NCBI RefSeq assembly: GCF_049615385.1
Contig: NZ_JBMZFL010000006.1
DNA: 64,000 nucleotides
Direction: 5' to 3' (one strand)
From: Aequoribacter sp049615385
GTDB lineage: Bacteria; Pseudomonadota; Gammaproteobacteria; Pseudomonadales; Halieaceae
Every line of letters starts with the position of its first letter. The first letter of the stretch is position 1. The notes under the pieces are model-generated. The model had not been told where the DNA came from, made no database searches, and was given only the letters and a program-made list of their open reading frames with translations. The position numbers and the translations under genes were made by a program. This document shows positions 1-8,177 of this stretch, piece by piece.

Positions 1-147
1 GCCTACGCGATGCGTCGCTTATTCAAGGCCAACATCGACAACGATAAAGCCATCATCACCGAGGTCAAAAGCCTGTTAATGGAAATTCAAAGTGCTTGGA
101 CCGAAGTACCCGAAGTGTTGCGCGAGCAGCAGCTGGCAAACGCTTAG
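1..147 (+). CDS. fliS: FliS flagellin chaperone, C-terminal fragment
   Basis: Open from the window edge to TAG at 145-147, giving the last 48 residues. The segment AYAMRRLFKANIDNDKA followed by EVKSLLMEIQSAWTEVP matches the C-terminal helices of FliS (pattern Y-x-x-RRL-x-x-AN, then a leucine-rich helix ending in SAW). FliS caps flagellin C-termini in the cytoplasm before export. The position directly before a FleQ-type regulator matches the Pseudomonas and Vibrio order fliD-fliS-fleQ, but here fliD lies about 38 kb away. The 5' part is outside the window. Identification rests on a short segment plus context. Confidence 0.75.
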   Translation, partial: AYAMRRLFKANIDNDKAIITEVKSLLMEIQSAWTEVPEVLREQQLANA

Positions 148-222
148 TTTTTAGCATTCTACTAATTCAATATAAAAAATTGCCTACGCAATGAGTGTTC
201 GTTACTATCGTTACACAAGTTA

Positions 223-242
223 AAGAGCGCTGCGGCGCTCTT
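223..242 (+). terminator. GC-rich hairpin directly before the fleQ-like start codon
   Basis: Perfect 8-bp stem AAGAGCGC / GCGCTCTT with a TGCG loop. It ends one base before the ATG at 244. There is no T-run behind it, so it could be a weak terminator for fliS or a structure that limits translation of the next gene. No Shine-Dalgarno sequence is visible between it and the ATG. Confidence 0.5.
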
Positions 243-243
243 A

Positions 244-1350
244 ATGCATCAACGGACATTCATGCTCAGCGCTATCATTGGCAACAGCCCCGCTATCGTA
301 GCGGTAAAATGCTTAATTGAACAAGTTGCTCCCAGTGACGCAACGGTGCTTGTTCGCGGCCCATCAGGGGCGGGCAAAGAGCTGGTTGCCAAAGCACTGC
401 ATGAATTGTCACCGCGTTCTAAGCATCGGTTTATCCCCATAAATTGCGCCGCCATCCCGCGCGAATTACTAGAGTCCGAACTCTTTGGTCACCGTAAAGG
501 ATCCTTCTCGGGCGCGATCGGAGATCATAAGGGGCGCTTTGAATTGGCCCATAACGGCACCCTCTTCCTCGATGAAATTGGCGATATGCCCATGGATTTG
601 CAGGTCAAATTACTTCGAGTTTTGCAAGAGCGAAAAGTTGACCCCATCGGTAGCCAGCAACCAATTGATGTGAATGTTCGGGTCATTGCAGCGACCCACA
701 GAGATCTCGAAAAAGCTGTTGCCGCGGGCGAATTTCGTGAGGATTTGTACTATCGACTCAACGTCATTCCTTTGGCTCTGCCCTCTTTAGCCGAGCGCAA
801 AGAGGACATTACCGAGCTATTCGCACGCTTCGCGGAAATGGAAAAGCGCAATGGCGACGCCCCAGTGCGTTTGTCGCGCTTTTCGCAGGCGGTATTACAA
901 CAGTACGAGTGGCCCGGTAATATCCGCGAGCTTCAAAATTTGGCACACCGGTTTACCGCCCTCTACGCCGGTCAAGAGGTGGATTTACGCAACATTCCTG
1001 AAACCATGTTGCCACCAAAGATGCTGGATACCATGATGACTCTGGCCGAGGACTTCCCTGCCCCCCCCGAGGCGGAATTAAACCCAGAGGACTCTCACGA
1101 TTTTGAGGACTTCGGACTGCCCAACATCGAGGGCATTGTTCGCATGGCCCAGGGTATACCCACACTGCCAGATGAAGGCCTTGTACTGAAAGATCATATT
1201 GCACAAATCGAGCGCGACATCATCCATGAAGCGCTACAACGCACCGCCCATAACGTCTCGCAAACGGCGAGATTACTGAGTATTCGCCGCACAACGTTGA
1301 TCGAAAAAATCAATAAATACGAACTGACGCATTCCGCTCAATCTGCATAG
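244..1350 (+). CDS. fleQ: FleQ/FlrA-type sigma-54 activator lacking the N-terminal receiver-like domain
   Basis: Predicted master activator of flagellar genes, 368 aa. The AAA+ sigma-54 interaction domain begins within about 10 residues of the N-terminus: Walker A GPSGAGKE at 39-46, then LFLDEIGD, WPGNIREL and a C-terminal Fis-type helix-turn-helix with IRRTTLIEKINKY, very like FleQ. FleQ and FlrA normally carry about 120 more N-terminal residues. Only 96 bp separate this ATG from fliS, so that domain cannot be encoded here. The sigma-54 contact loop GAFTGA reads GSFSGA (86-91). The LFRS motif used by FleQ for c-di-GMP is not conserved (MLSAIIG). Met at 262 is an alternative start. The hairpin at 223-242 sits just upstream. 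Family assignment is firm; the regulatory consequences are inferred. Confidence 0.85.
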   Translation: MHQRTFMLSAIIGNSPAIVAVKCLIEQVAPSDATVLVRGPSGAGKELVAKALHELSPRSKHRFIPINCAAIPRELLESELFGHRKGSFSGAIGDHKGRFELAHNGTLFLDEIGDMPMDLQVKLLRVLQERKVDPIGSQQPIDVNVRVIAATHRDLEKAVAAGEFREDLYYRLNVIPLALPSLAERKEDITELFARFAEMEKRNGDAPVRLSRFSQAVLQQYEWPGNIRELQNLAHRFTALYAGQEVDLRNIPETMLPPKMLDTMMTLAEDFPAPPEAELNPEDSHDFEDFGLPNIEGIVRMAQGIPTLPDEGLVLKDHIAQIERDIIHEALQRTAHNVSQTARLLSIRRTTLIEKINKYELTHSAQSA

Positions 1351-1364
1351 GCAAAGTCTTGCCG
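1350..1364. promoter_or_regulatory. Candidate FleQ-type operator, copy 1 before flrC
   Basis: GGCAA-AGTC-TTGCC palindrome beginning at the last base of the fleQ-like stop codon, about 110 bp upstream of the flrC sigma-54 promoter, a usual enhancer distance. Same architecture as the sites at 28697 and 38063. Confidence 0.5.
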
Positions 1365-1387
1365 ACTTTTCGACACTAATTGCCACT

Positions 1388-1402
1388 GGCAAAGACTTGC
1401 CG
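1388..1402. promoter_or_regulatory. Candidate FleQ-type operator, copy 2 before flrC
   Basis: GGCAA-AGAC-TTGCC palindrome 38 bp after copy 1, followed by another half site CGGCAA at 1404. About 80 bp upstream of the sigma-54 -24 element at 1470. Confidence 0.5.
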
Positions 1403-1469
1403 CCGGCAAAAACCCGACAGCCGCCCAGAAAAATCTCGCAACTAATTGATAAATATGGATTTTCAAATC

Positions 1470-1485
1470 TGGCATAGCATTTGCT
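1470..1485 (+). promoter_or_regulatory. Sigma-54 promoter of flrC
   Basis: TGGCATA-GCAT-TTGCT matches the -24/-12 consensus TGGCACG-N4-TTGCW with correct GG/GC spacing. The expected transcription start lies near 1497, 26 bp before flrC. It probably drives flrC and the fliE operon, which follow without a gap. Confidence 0.85.
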
Positions 1486-1522
1486 TATCGTAGTGCAAGT
1501 TCAGTGATAAACGGCGATACGC

Positions 1523-2887
1523 ATGACACAACAGGTATTATGGATTGATCCCAACCAGCAACAAAGCTTAGCCTTGCGCAGTGCATTAAGCGAGCGAGGC
1601 ATTGACCTTTGCAGTCTGCCCCAATGGAGCGGCAGCGCGACGGTGCGTTGGCTGGGGCAGCACCCCGATGGTCTAGTCGTAGTAAACGTGCCGATCACGG
1701 CCCGAGAAGAATATCTCGAGGCTATTTTTGCGAACGGACTTATGCAACCGATCCTGTTACGTATTCCTGCCACCGGGCTGCACCTCGCCAGCCAAGGCTT
1801 TAAGCTAGGCGCTACCGATGTTATCGATAGCGATGAGCTGCAGGCCGATTTTTGGATCCAAACCTTACAGACCCACCGCAACGACGAGGTCGCTGAGTTT
1901 TTGAAACCCGCGCAAAAATCCGTGATTTTTCGCGACCCTAAGAGCAAAAAGCTACTTAACTTAAGCGAGAAGGTAGGCAAAGCTGGCGTTACCGCCTTAC
2001 TCACGGGCCCCACAGGATGTGGCAAGGAAGTCATTGCACGGGTGATTCATGCTTCGTCAAATCGCCGCCAAGGGCCCTTTATTGCGGTCAATTGCGCGGC
2101 TTTACCTGAGCATTTAATCGAAGACATGCTGTTTGGTCACGAAAAGGGCGCGTTTACTGGTGCGGCTCGCGAGCAGGCAGGCTATTTTGAGCAGGCCCAC
2201 GGTGGCACCTTATTTCTAGACGAGATCGCAGAGTTGCCCTTCCATTTGCAGGCCAAGCTACTGCGCGCCTTGCAAGAAAAACGCATTACCCGCTTAGGGG
2301 GAGATACCGAAATTCGCCTAGACATTCGGGTCGTAGCGGCCACCAACCAAGCCTTGAAAGAACGTATCGCCCAAGGCTTATTTCGCGAGGATTTGTACTA
2401 TCGCCTTAGCGCCTTTCAAATTCGTATTCCCTCGCTTGCTGAGCGCCCCGAAGACATCTTAGCGCTAGCGGAACATTTCCTAGCCACGACAGAGTTTCAG
2501 AGCTCGGCTCAGCGCCTGGAATCCTGCGCCAAAACAAAGCTGAAGACCCACGCGTGGCCGGGGAATATTCGCGAGCTAGAAAACGTCATTATGCGTGCGC
2601 AAATACTTTCCGATAGTGACAGCATTACCGCCGATGATATCGAGTTCGACGAACTGAGCTCATCGGCCTCTTTATTTGACGTAGCCCCTCAGAGCGCTGC
2701 GCCAGCAGCGACCAGCGGCCTGAGCGATCTGGTCAAACAATCTGAATATGCGGCCATTATGGACACCATTCAAAAGGCATCAACTCGAGAAGAGGCGGCT
2801 AAGCAGCTGGGTATAAGCCCCCGCACTTTGCGGCACAAGCTACAAAAACTGCGCGAGACAGAGCCTCGCCTGGCCGCAAACGCGTAA
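1523..2887 (+). CDS. flrC: FlrC/FleR-type sigma-54 activator with degenerate receiver domain
   Basis: Activator of middle flagellar genes, 454 aa. Residues 1-120 have a receiver-like pattern, but the expected phospho-acceptor Asp is Asn55 in LVVVNVPIT. Residues 140-380 are a complete AAA+ domain with Walker A GPTGCGKE (162-169), an intact GAFTGA (209-214), LFLDEIAELP and WPGNIRELEN. The C-terminus has a Fis-type helix-turn-helix (AAKQLGISPRTLRHKLQKL). FlrC and FleR are normally phosphorylated by FlrB/FleS. No kinase gene lies between this gene and the fleQ-like gene or fliE. It sits behind a sigma-54 promoter and 9 bp before fliE. Phosphorylation-independent action is inferred. Confidence 0.88.
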   Translation: MTQQVLWIDPNQQQSLALRSALSERGIDLCSLPQWSGSATVRWLGQHPDGLVVVNVPITAREEYLEAIFANGLMQPILLRIPATGLHLASQGFKLGATDVIDSDELQADFWIQTLQTHRNDEVAEFLKPAQKSVIFRDPKSKKLLNLSEKVGKAGVTALLTGPTGCGKEVIARVIHASSNRRQGPFIAVNCAALPEHLIEDMLFGHEKGAFTGAAREQAGYFEQAHGGTLFLDEIAELPFHLQAKLLRALQEKRITRLGGDTEIRLDIRVVAATNQALKERIAQGLFREDLYYRLSAFQIRIPSLAERPEDILALAEHFLATTEFQSSAQRLESCAKTKLKTHAWPGNIRELENVIMRAQILSDSDSITADDIEFDELSSSASLFDVAPQSAAPAATSGLSDLVKQSEYAAIMDTIQKASTREEAAKQLGISPRTLRHKLQKLRETEPRLAANA

Positions 2888-2896
2888 GGAGCCATT

Positions 2897-3217
2897 ATGA
2901 TCAATCCAACTGGAATGAACGCCGAAGCTCTGCTGCAGCAGATTCGTCAGTTTTCAAATCAGACTCAGCAAGTCGGTAATACCTCTGCAACACAGGGCGT
3001 CAATTTTGCTGACGCTGTAGCTAATGGCATTAAAGAGGTGAACACCTTGCAGCAAACAGCGGCAACACAACGCAACGCCTATGACGCGGGTCAGGATGTC
3101 CCCTTAACGGACGTCGTTATTAGTATGCAAAAGTCCTCGCTTGCTTTTGAAGCCACCTTGCAAATTCGCAACAAGGTGATGAAGGCTTACGAAGACATCA
3201 TGAATATGCCGGTATAA
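2897..3217 (+). CDS. fliE: FliE, MS-ring/rod junction protein
   Basis: 106 aa, the usual FliE length. The C-terminal half (VPLTDVVISMQKSSLAFEATLQIRNKVMKAYEDIMNMPV) is typical FliE. It joins the MS ring to the proximal rod and is exported early by the flagellar type III apparatus. A strong AAGGAG precedes the ATG, 9 bp after flrC stops, so it is likely co-transcribed with flrC. Confidence 0.95.
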   Translation: MINPTGMNAEALLQQIRQFSNQTQQVGNTSATQGVNFADAVANGIKEVNTLQQTAATQRNAYDAGQDVPLTDVVISMQKSSLAFEATLQIRNKVMKAYEDIMNMPV

Positions 3218-3235
3218 CCGCACTAGGAAATCATT

Positions 3236-5008
3236 ATGGAAGCTACGGCAACAGCAACAGGTAATCTGCCCGCGACCTCTGCGGCAGCACCGAACACAGG
3301 ACAAACAGGGGCCTTGGCGGCAGCCAACCCGCGTACCGCGCTGGCTAACAATGCCGCGACACCAGCCGCAACCTTGAGTTTGCTGAATCAACCCGCAGTT
3401 AAGCGCAGCATCCCTGCGATTATTGTGATTGCCTCGATATTTGTCTTTGCCTTGTTGTTTTCTTGGATTCAGGGGCAGAACTTGCGCACCTTATACCCAG
3501 GTATGAGCGAGACAGACCGTCACGCTTCGTTCGAGGCCCTGAAACAAGCAAATTTCGATCCAGTCATTGACTCAGGCTCGGGTGAGTTAAATGTGCCCGC
3601 CGACCAATACCATGAGGCGCGGTTGCTGTTAGCTGCGCAAGGACTACCCGCATCGACTAGCCAAGGTGGCTTTGCGAATTTATCGCAAGAAAGCACCATG
3701 ACGACCAGTCAGTTTATGGAGCAGGTCAAATACATGAACGCCATCGAGCAGGAACTCGCTCGCTCGATCACCCAGATCAACAGCGTTCAAGCGGCTCGAG
3801 TGCACATCGCAGCACCCAAACAATCAGTCTTCGTGCGTGATCGCACCCCCGCCAAAGCGTCAGTGGTAGTGACGCCGCAGCCGGGTCGACGACTGTCTGA
3901 TGCACAAGTGCAGGCGATCGTGCATTTGGTGTCATCAAGCGTGCCCTATCTCGCGGCTAACGATGTTGCCGTTATCGATCAGATGGGCAGCTTGCTCACC
4001 GACAGCAGCGACGCCGACACCGCACTGGGAGTCACAGCGGGTCAACTGGCTTATCAACAGCGGGTAGAAGAAATCTTCCGCGCGCGAATTGACAATCTCC
4101 TGACACCGATTATTGGTGCCGGAAACATTCAAGCGGTCGTCTCGGTAGACTTAGACTTCACGCAAACTGAATCTACCTTGGAGCAATACGATGATCAGGG
4201 TCGCGGTGGCGCTACTCGCTCGGAAGTCATTTCAATCGACAACCAAAATGCTGCAGCTCCAGCAGGCGGCGTACCCGGCGCTGCCAGCAATATTGTATCC
4301 CCTCCTGCAGGCACTGCGACCGGCGGCACGTCGACAGCAGGTGCCAGCCAAACTGCAGCACCCGAACCCAAGACCTCACATACCACTCGTAACTATGAGT
4401 TAGACCGCACGGTCCAGCACATCAAGCAGGCCATGGGTGGGGTCGAGAAAGTTTCGGTGGCTATCGTCGTAAACGAAAAGGCCTTGTCCGAGCGACTCGC
4501 GGCAGGTAGCGGTCAAGCGGCAACGACTGCGCAAATAGACGCCGAAATTGCGCGCTTAACCAGCCTAGTTGAAGGCATCGTTTCTTTCGACAGCACTCGC
4601 GGTGACCAGGTTAAAGTGATCGCGGCGCCTTTCGAAGAGATTACGATCCCCGAGATCGAAAGCTCCTGGATGGAAAACGGCGATTTAGTGAGCATTGGTC
4701 AGACAGTAGTCGCTGGGCTTGCGTTTATTGCTCTGCTGCTCTTCGTCGTACGTCCGGCCATCAACTCGTTTAATACTGACGGCAAGGGGAGTTCACCGGC
4801 TCAACAAGCCCCACTCTCGAATGAACAGTTACACGCTTTAGCAAACGACCAGTCGCAAAGCGGAGCAAGCCAACGTGCGCAGTTAGCCGAGCAGTTAATT
4901 AATACCGCCAATACTTACGATGAAAAAGTCGCGCTGGTAAAACTGCTGGTCTCAGAAGACTCAGGTCGCGTTGCTAACGTACTAAAATCCATGATCAAAC
5001 CCGCTTAA
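3236..5008 (+). CDS. fliF: FliF, flagellar MS-ring protein
   Basis: 590 aa, normal length. It builds the inner-membrane MS ring. An Ala/Thr-rich cytoplasmic N-terminus is followed by a membrane span at about 60-77 (IPAIIVIASIFVFALLF), the YscJ/FliF periplasmic ring modules, a low-complexity Ala/Gly/Pro insert near 340-380, a second membrane span at about 485-505 and a C-terminal FliG-binding tail (LVSEDSGRVANVLKSMIKPA). Preceded by AGGAAA. It follows fliE and precedes fliG as in other gammaproteobacteria. Confidence 0.96.
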   Translation: MEATATATGNLPATSAAAPNTGQTGALAAANPRTALANNAATPAATLSLLNQPAVKRSIPAIIVIASIFVFALLFSWIQGQNLRTLYPGMSETDRHASFEALKQANFDPVIDSGSGELNVPADQYHEARLLLAAQGLPASTSQGGFANLSQESTMTTSQFMEQVKYMNAIEQELARSITQINSVQAARVHIAAPKQSVFVRDRTPAKASVVVTPQPGRRLSDAQVQAIVHLVSSSVPYLAANDVAVIDQMGSLLTDSSDADTALGVTAGQLAYQQRVEEIFRARIDNLLTPIIGAGNIQAVVSVDLDFTQTESTLEQYDDQGRGGATRSEVISIDNQNAAAPAGGVPGAASNIVSPPAGTATGGTSTAGASQTAAPEPKTSHTTRNYELDRTVQHIKQAMGGVEKVSVAIVVNEKALSERLAAGSGQAATTAQIDAEIARLTSLVEGIVSFDSTRGDQVKVIAAPFEEITIPEIESSWMENGDLVSIGQTVVAGLAFIALLLFVVRPAINSFNTDGKGSSPAQQAPLSNEQLHALANDQSQSGASQRAQLAEQLINTANTYDEKVALVKLLVSEDSGRVANVLKSMIKPA

Positions 5009-5021
5009 GTGGTGAACCAAA

Positions 5022-6092
5022 ATGGCCAAAGCAAAAGAAAAAGAGACCACTGACGAAGTCACTGAAGCAGCCGTTGCCGCGAAGCCCAGGGCACCGCACG
5101 AGAAAATGTCGGGCGCAGAGCGCGCAGCCGTCATCATGCTCTTGCTAGGTGAGCAACAAGCCGCCGATGTCATTCCCTTTTTGTCACCCAAAGAGGTGCA
5201 GTCTTTGGGAAGCGCTATGGTAAAGGTGGCGGACCTATCGCAAGACACGGTTAACGCCGTGCTCGACGAGTTCATCGGCGCTATTAAGCAGCGCACCAAC
5301 ATCGGCGTTGGCACTACCGACTACGTGCAAAATGTGTTCAAACGAGCGCTGGGGCCCGACAAGGCGTCAACGATACTGGGGCGAATCATTCCCGGTTCCA
5401 GTAATAAAGGGCTCGAAATCTTGAAGTGGATGGACGCCAAGTCGATTGCCGAAATGATCGAGGCCGAGCACCCCCAAGTGATTGCCATTATTCTGTCGGT
5501 ACTTGATCACGATGTCGCAGCCGAGGTGCTAAGCCTGTTGCCCGAGGACAACCGGGTCGACATTATTCAGCGGGTGGCCAGCCTTGAAGCGGTGCAGCCC
5601 TCGGCTATGGAAGAGCTGGAAGGCATTATGGCGCAACAACTCAAAGGCGGCATTACGCCGGCAAGTTCTAGCGTTGATGGCATTAAAACCGCAGCCAACA
5701 TTTTAAACTTTGTGAAAGTGGATTTAGAGTCCAAAATCATGGAGGGCTTATCCTACCGTGATGAAGGCATGGCAACTCAAATTTCTGACAGCATGCTCAC
5801 CTTTGACAAGCTGTCGGCTCTGGACAACCGTTCGGTCGAGGTGGTTTTACGCAACATCGATCAGGATATGTTGATGGTAGCCTTGCGTGGTGCTGACGAC
5901 GATGTCAAAGATAAATTCTTGAACAACATGTCGCAGCGCGCCCGCGCCATCTTCGTCGACGACATGGAAGCCAAAGGCCCCATGCGCTTAAGTGACGTCG
6001 AAGAAGCTCAGCGCAGTATCATGCGGATAGCCCGCAAACTGTCTGACTCTGGCGAAATCATGTTAGTGGGCGTGGGCGATGACTTTGTTTAA
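5022..6092 (+). CDS. fliG: FliG, rotor/switch protein
   Basis: 356 aa. A Lys/Glu-rich N-terminal extension of about 25 residues precedes the standard domain start GAERAAVIMLLLGEQQAADV. Middle-domain features EHPQVIAIILS and C-terminal torque-helix region (DDVKDKFLNNMSQRARAIFVDDME) are present, and the protein ends GDDFV as usual. FliG couples stator force to the rotor on the cytoplasmic face of the MS ring. The start of fliH overlaps its last codons. Confidence 0.96.
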   Translation: MAKAKEKETTDEVTEAAVAAKPRAPHEKMSGAERAAVIMLLLGEQQAADVIPFLSPKEVQSLGSAMVKVADLSQDTVNAVLDEFIGAIKQRTNIGVGTTDYVQNVFKRALGPDKASTILGRIIPGSSNKGLEILKWMDAKSIAEMIEAEHPQVIAIILSVLDHDVAAEVLSLLPEDNRVDIIQRVASLEAVQPSAMEELEGIMAQQLKGGITPASSSVDGIKTAANILNFVKVDLESKIMEGLSYRDEGMATQISDSMLTFDKLSALDNRSVEVVLRNIDQDMLMVALRGADDDVKDKFLNNMSQRARAIFVDDMEAKGPMRLSDVEEAQRSIMRIARKLSDSGEIMLVGVGDDFV

Positions 6093-6852
6093 GGGCACCT
6101 TCCAACGCAACACCCTACTCGATAGCACTGGGTATTCGGCTGCGGCAGTGAATCGTTCAGAGGCCGGTGCTAGCTTTTCACAGTCGGTAGTGTCGAGTAG
6201 TGCCGGCGAGGCTATAACGGCCGAACCCGTCATCACGCTTGAAGAACACGAGCAAGCGTTGCGGGCAGCGACAGCCGAGGCTTATGCGCGAGGCCAACAA
6301 GAGACGCAAGCGCGCCACGAAACTGAGATGGCAGACCAAAGACAGCGACTCGACGCGCTCATTCAGGTGCTGAGCAGTCAAATCGAAGAGCCCGCTGCGC
6401 TGTACCAGCCGTTAAAGTCACTTAGCTTGCGTCTAGCCGAACTTTTGGTTCAGGGCGAGCTAAACTATGGTGAGAGATGCATCGATCAATTGGTGTCGTT
6501 TACGCTAGAGGCTTTAGAAGCAGACGCCGATCACGGCTTGTGCATTGAGCTGAACCCGGAAGATTTAGAACTGCTGAGCTCGCAGCTTCGCTCTGAAGGC
6601 AACATTCAATGGCGCGCTAATTCAGAGCTTGTGAGCGGCAGCGTTCGTGCAAGCTGGGGCGACATCGCCATCGAGAATTTATTCGAGAACCGTCTACACG
6701 ACTTGCAACAGCAATTACAGCTACCCAAGACAGCGCCTCTGCCACCCTTAGACCGCACTCGGCAAGCAACAGCAGGCACAAAATCACCAGCCCCCATCGA
6801 TCCAGCATCAGGCCCGCAACCGACCACGACCTTTGATGAGAATTGGCCCTGA
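6079..6852 (+). CDS. fliH: FliH, regulator of the export ATPase
   Basis: 257 aa. It has a variable N-terminus, an Ala/Gln/Glu-rich helical middle (EEHEQALRAATAEAYARGQQETQ) and a C-terminal domain with LELNPEDLELL-like pattern (CIELNPEDLELLSSQL) typical of FliH. It binds the FliI ATPase and docks it at the export gate. It overlaps fliG by 14 bp, and its TGA overlaps the fliI ATG, so the genes are translationally coupled. An extra Pro/Thr-rich tail of about 40 residues is present. Confidence 0.88.
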   Translation: MTLFKGTFQRNTLLDSTGYSAAAVNRSEAGASFSQSVVSSSAGEAITAEPVITLEEHEQALRAATAEAYARGQQETQARHETEMADQRQRLDALIQVLSSQIEEPAALYQPLKSLSLRLAELLVQGELNYGERCIDQLVSFTLEALEADADHGLCIELNPEDLELLSSQLRSEGNIQWRANSELVSGSVRASWGDIAIENLFENRLHDLQQQLQLPKTAPLPPLDRTRQATAGTKSPAPIDPASGPQPTTTFDENWP

Positions 6853-8177
6853 TGTCTTTTGCTGCGCACGCCACCCAATTATTACCGACGCTTGAGGAAC
6901 CGCCCATGGCGGTGCAGGGGCGGGTAACTCGCATCGTAGGCATGACGATTGAAGCTTCGGGCATGCGCGCACCGATTGGTGCCTTGTGCGAAATTCAAAC
7001 ACCGCATCACCCAGCGGTCATCGCTGAAGTCGTTGGCTTCCAGCAATCGACTTTGTATTTGATGCCCGTATCTGAACTGCACGGCATAGAGCCTGGAGCA
7101 CGTATTCAACGCACGGGTTTATCTGAACGCGTGGCGGTAGGACCTGAACTCCTAGGGCGCGTGACCGATGCCCTGGGTAAGCCTTTGGACGACCTGCCAA
7201 CTATCCGGACCAATGCTACCCTCCCCATGAGCGGAAGCGCGGTACCTGCCTTAAAAAAAGCGCCCATTCACGAGGTTTTAGATACCGGGATTAAAGCGAT
7301 AAATGCGTGCTTTACGGTGGGGCAAGGGCAGCGCATGGGCCTTATTGCAGGCTCAGGAGTTGGCAGAAGTATGCTGCTCGGGATGCTGACTCGCAACACA
7401 AAAGCGGATGTCGTTGTCATTGGCCTGATTGGTGAACGCGGACGCGAAGCCCAAGAATTTGTCAGCGAAATTTTAGGTCGCGAGGGTCTTAAAAAATCAA
7501 TTGTCGTTATTGCGCCAGCGAACAGCTCTCCGGTCATGCGCCGCAAAGCAGCTGAACGCGTGCACGTCATCGCCGAGTATTTCCGCGATCAGGGCAATCA
7601 AGTCTTGTTGTTGTGCGACAGCCTGACTCGGGTCGCCCACGCACAACGCGAAATCGGCTTGGCCATAGGCGAGCCTCCAACAACAAAAGGCTATCCGCCC
7701 TCGGTGTTTAGCCTTTTGCCACAACTTATTGAGCGCGCGGGGAACGGACGCGTGGGCTCTGGCTCTATTACCGCATTTTATACGGTGTTGGCAGAGGGCG
7801 ATGATCGCTCCGACCCTATCGTCGACATTGCCCGCGCCTCGCTCGATGGTCAGTTGATGCTTTCACGTGAGCTCGCAGATGCCGCCCACTACCCTGCTAT
7901 TGACCCTCTGGGCTCTTTATCGCGCTTAATGCACCAGCTGGTGCCGAACTCACAGCGTCAAGGTGCAGCCAAGCTGCGGAACTTGTGGGCCGAGTATCAA
8001 CAGGCTAAAGACTTAATCGACATCGGCGCCTATCAAAACGGTAGCAATAAAGCTTTGGATGCTGCTGTCGATTTAATGCCAGAGATACGCGCGTTTCTGC
8101 AGCAGGATTACCTCGAAAGGGTCGATTTGGATGACGCTCAGGAACAACTCGATCGCTTGCTGGATGACATAGAATGA
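6852..8177 (+). CDS. fliI: FliI, flagellar export ATPase with Walker A Lys-to-Arg change
   Basis: 441 aa, normal length. Start chosen at ATG 6852 because it overlaps the fliH stop (TGATG); an in-frame TTG lies at 6843. It has the F1-beta-like fold of export ATPases, with the catalytic Glu segment LIGERGREAQEF, Walker B region VLLLCDSLTRVAHAQREIGLAIGEPP and C-terminal signature region all present. The P-loop reads AGSGVGRSMLLG, so the nucleotide-binding Lys is Arg172 (codon AGA at 7365-7367). The rest of the protein is well conserved. FliI energises and orders substrate delivery to the FlhA/FlhB gate. The substitution would be expected to impair hydrolysis in most P-loop enzymes. Confidence 0.93.
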   Translation: MSFAAHATQLLPTLEEPPMAVQGRVTRIVGMTIEASGMRAPIGALCEIQTPHHPAVIAEVVGFQQSTLYLMPVSELHGIEPGARIQRTGLSERVAVGPELLGRVTDALGKPLDDLPTIRTNATLPMSGSAVPALKKAPIHEVLDTGIKAINACFTVGQGQRMGLIAGSGVGRSMLLGMLTRNTKADVVVIGLIGERGREAQEFVSEILGREGLKKSIVVIAPANSSPVMRRKAAERVHVIAEYFRDQGNQVLLLCDSLTRVAHAQREIGLAIGEPPTTKGYPPSVFSLLPQLIERAGNGRVGSGSITAFYTVLAEGDDRSDPIVDIARASLDGQLMLSRELADAAHYPAIDPLGSLSRLMHQLVPNSQRQGAAKLRNLWAEYQQAKDLIDIGAYQNGSNKALDAAVDLMPEIRAFLQQDYLERVDLDDAQEQLDRLLDDIE

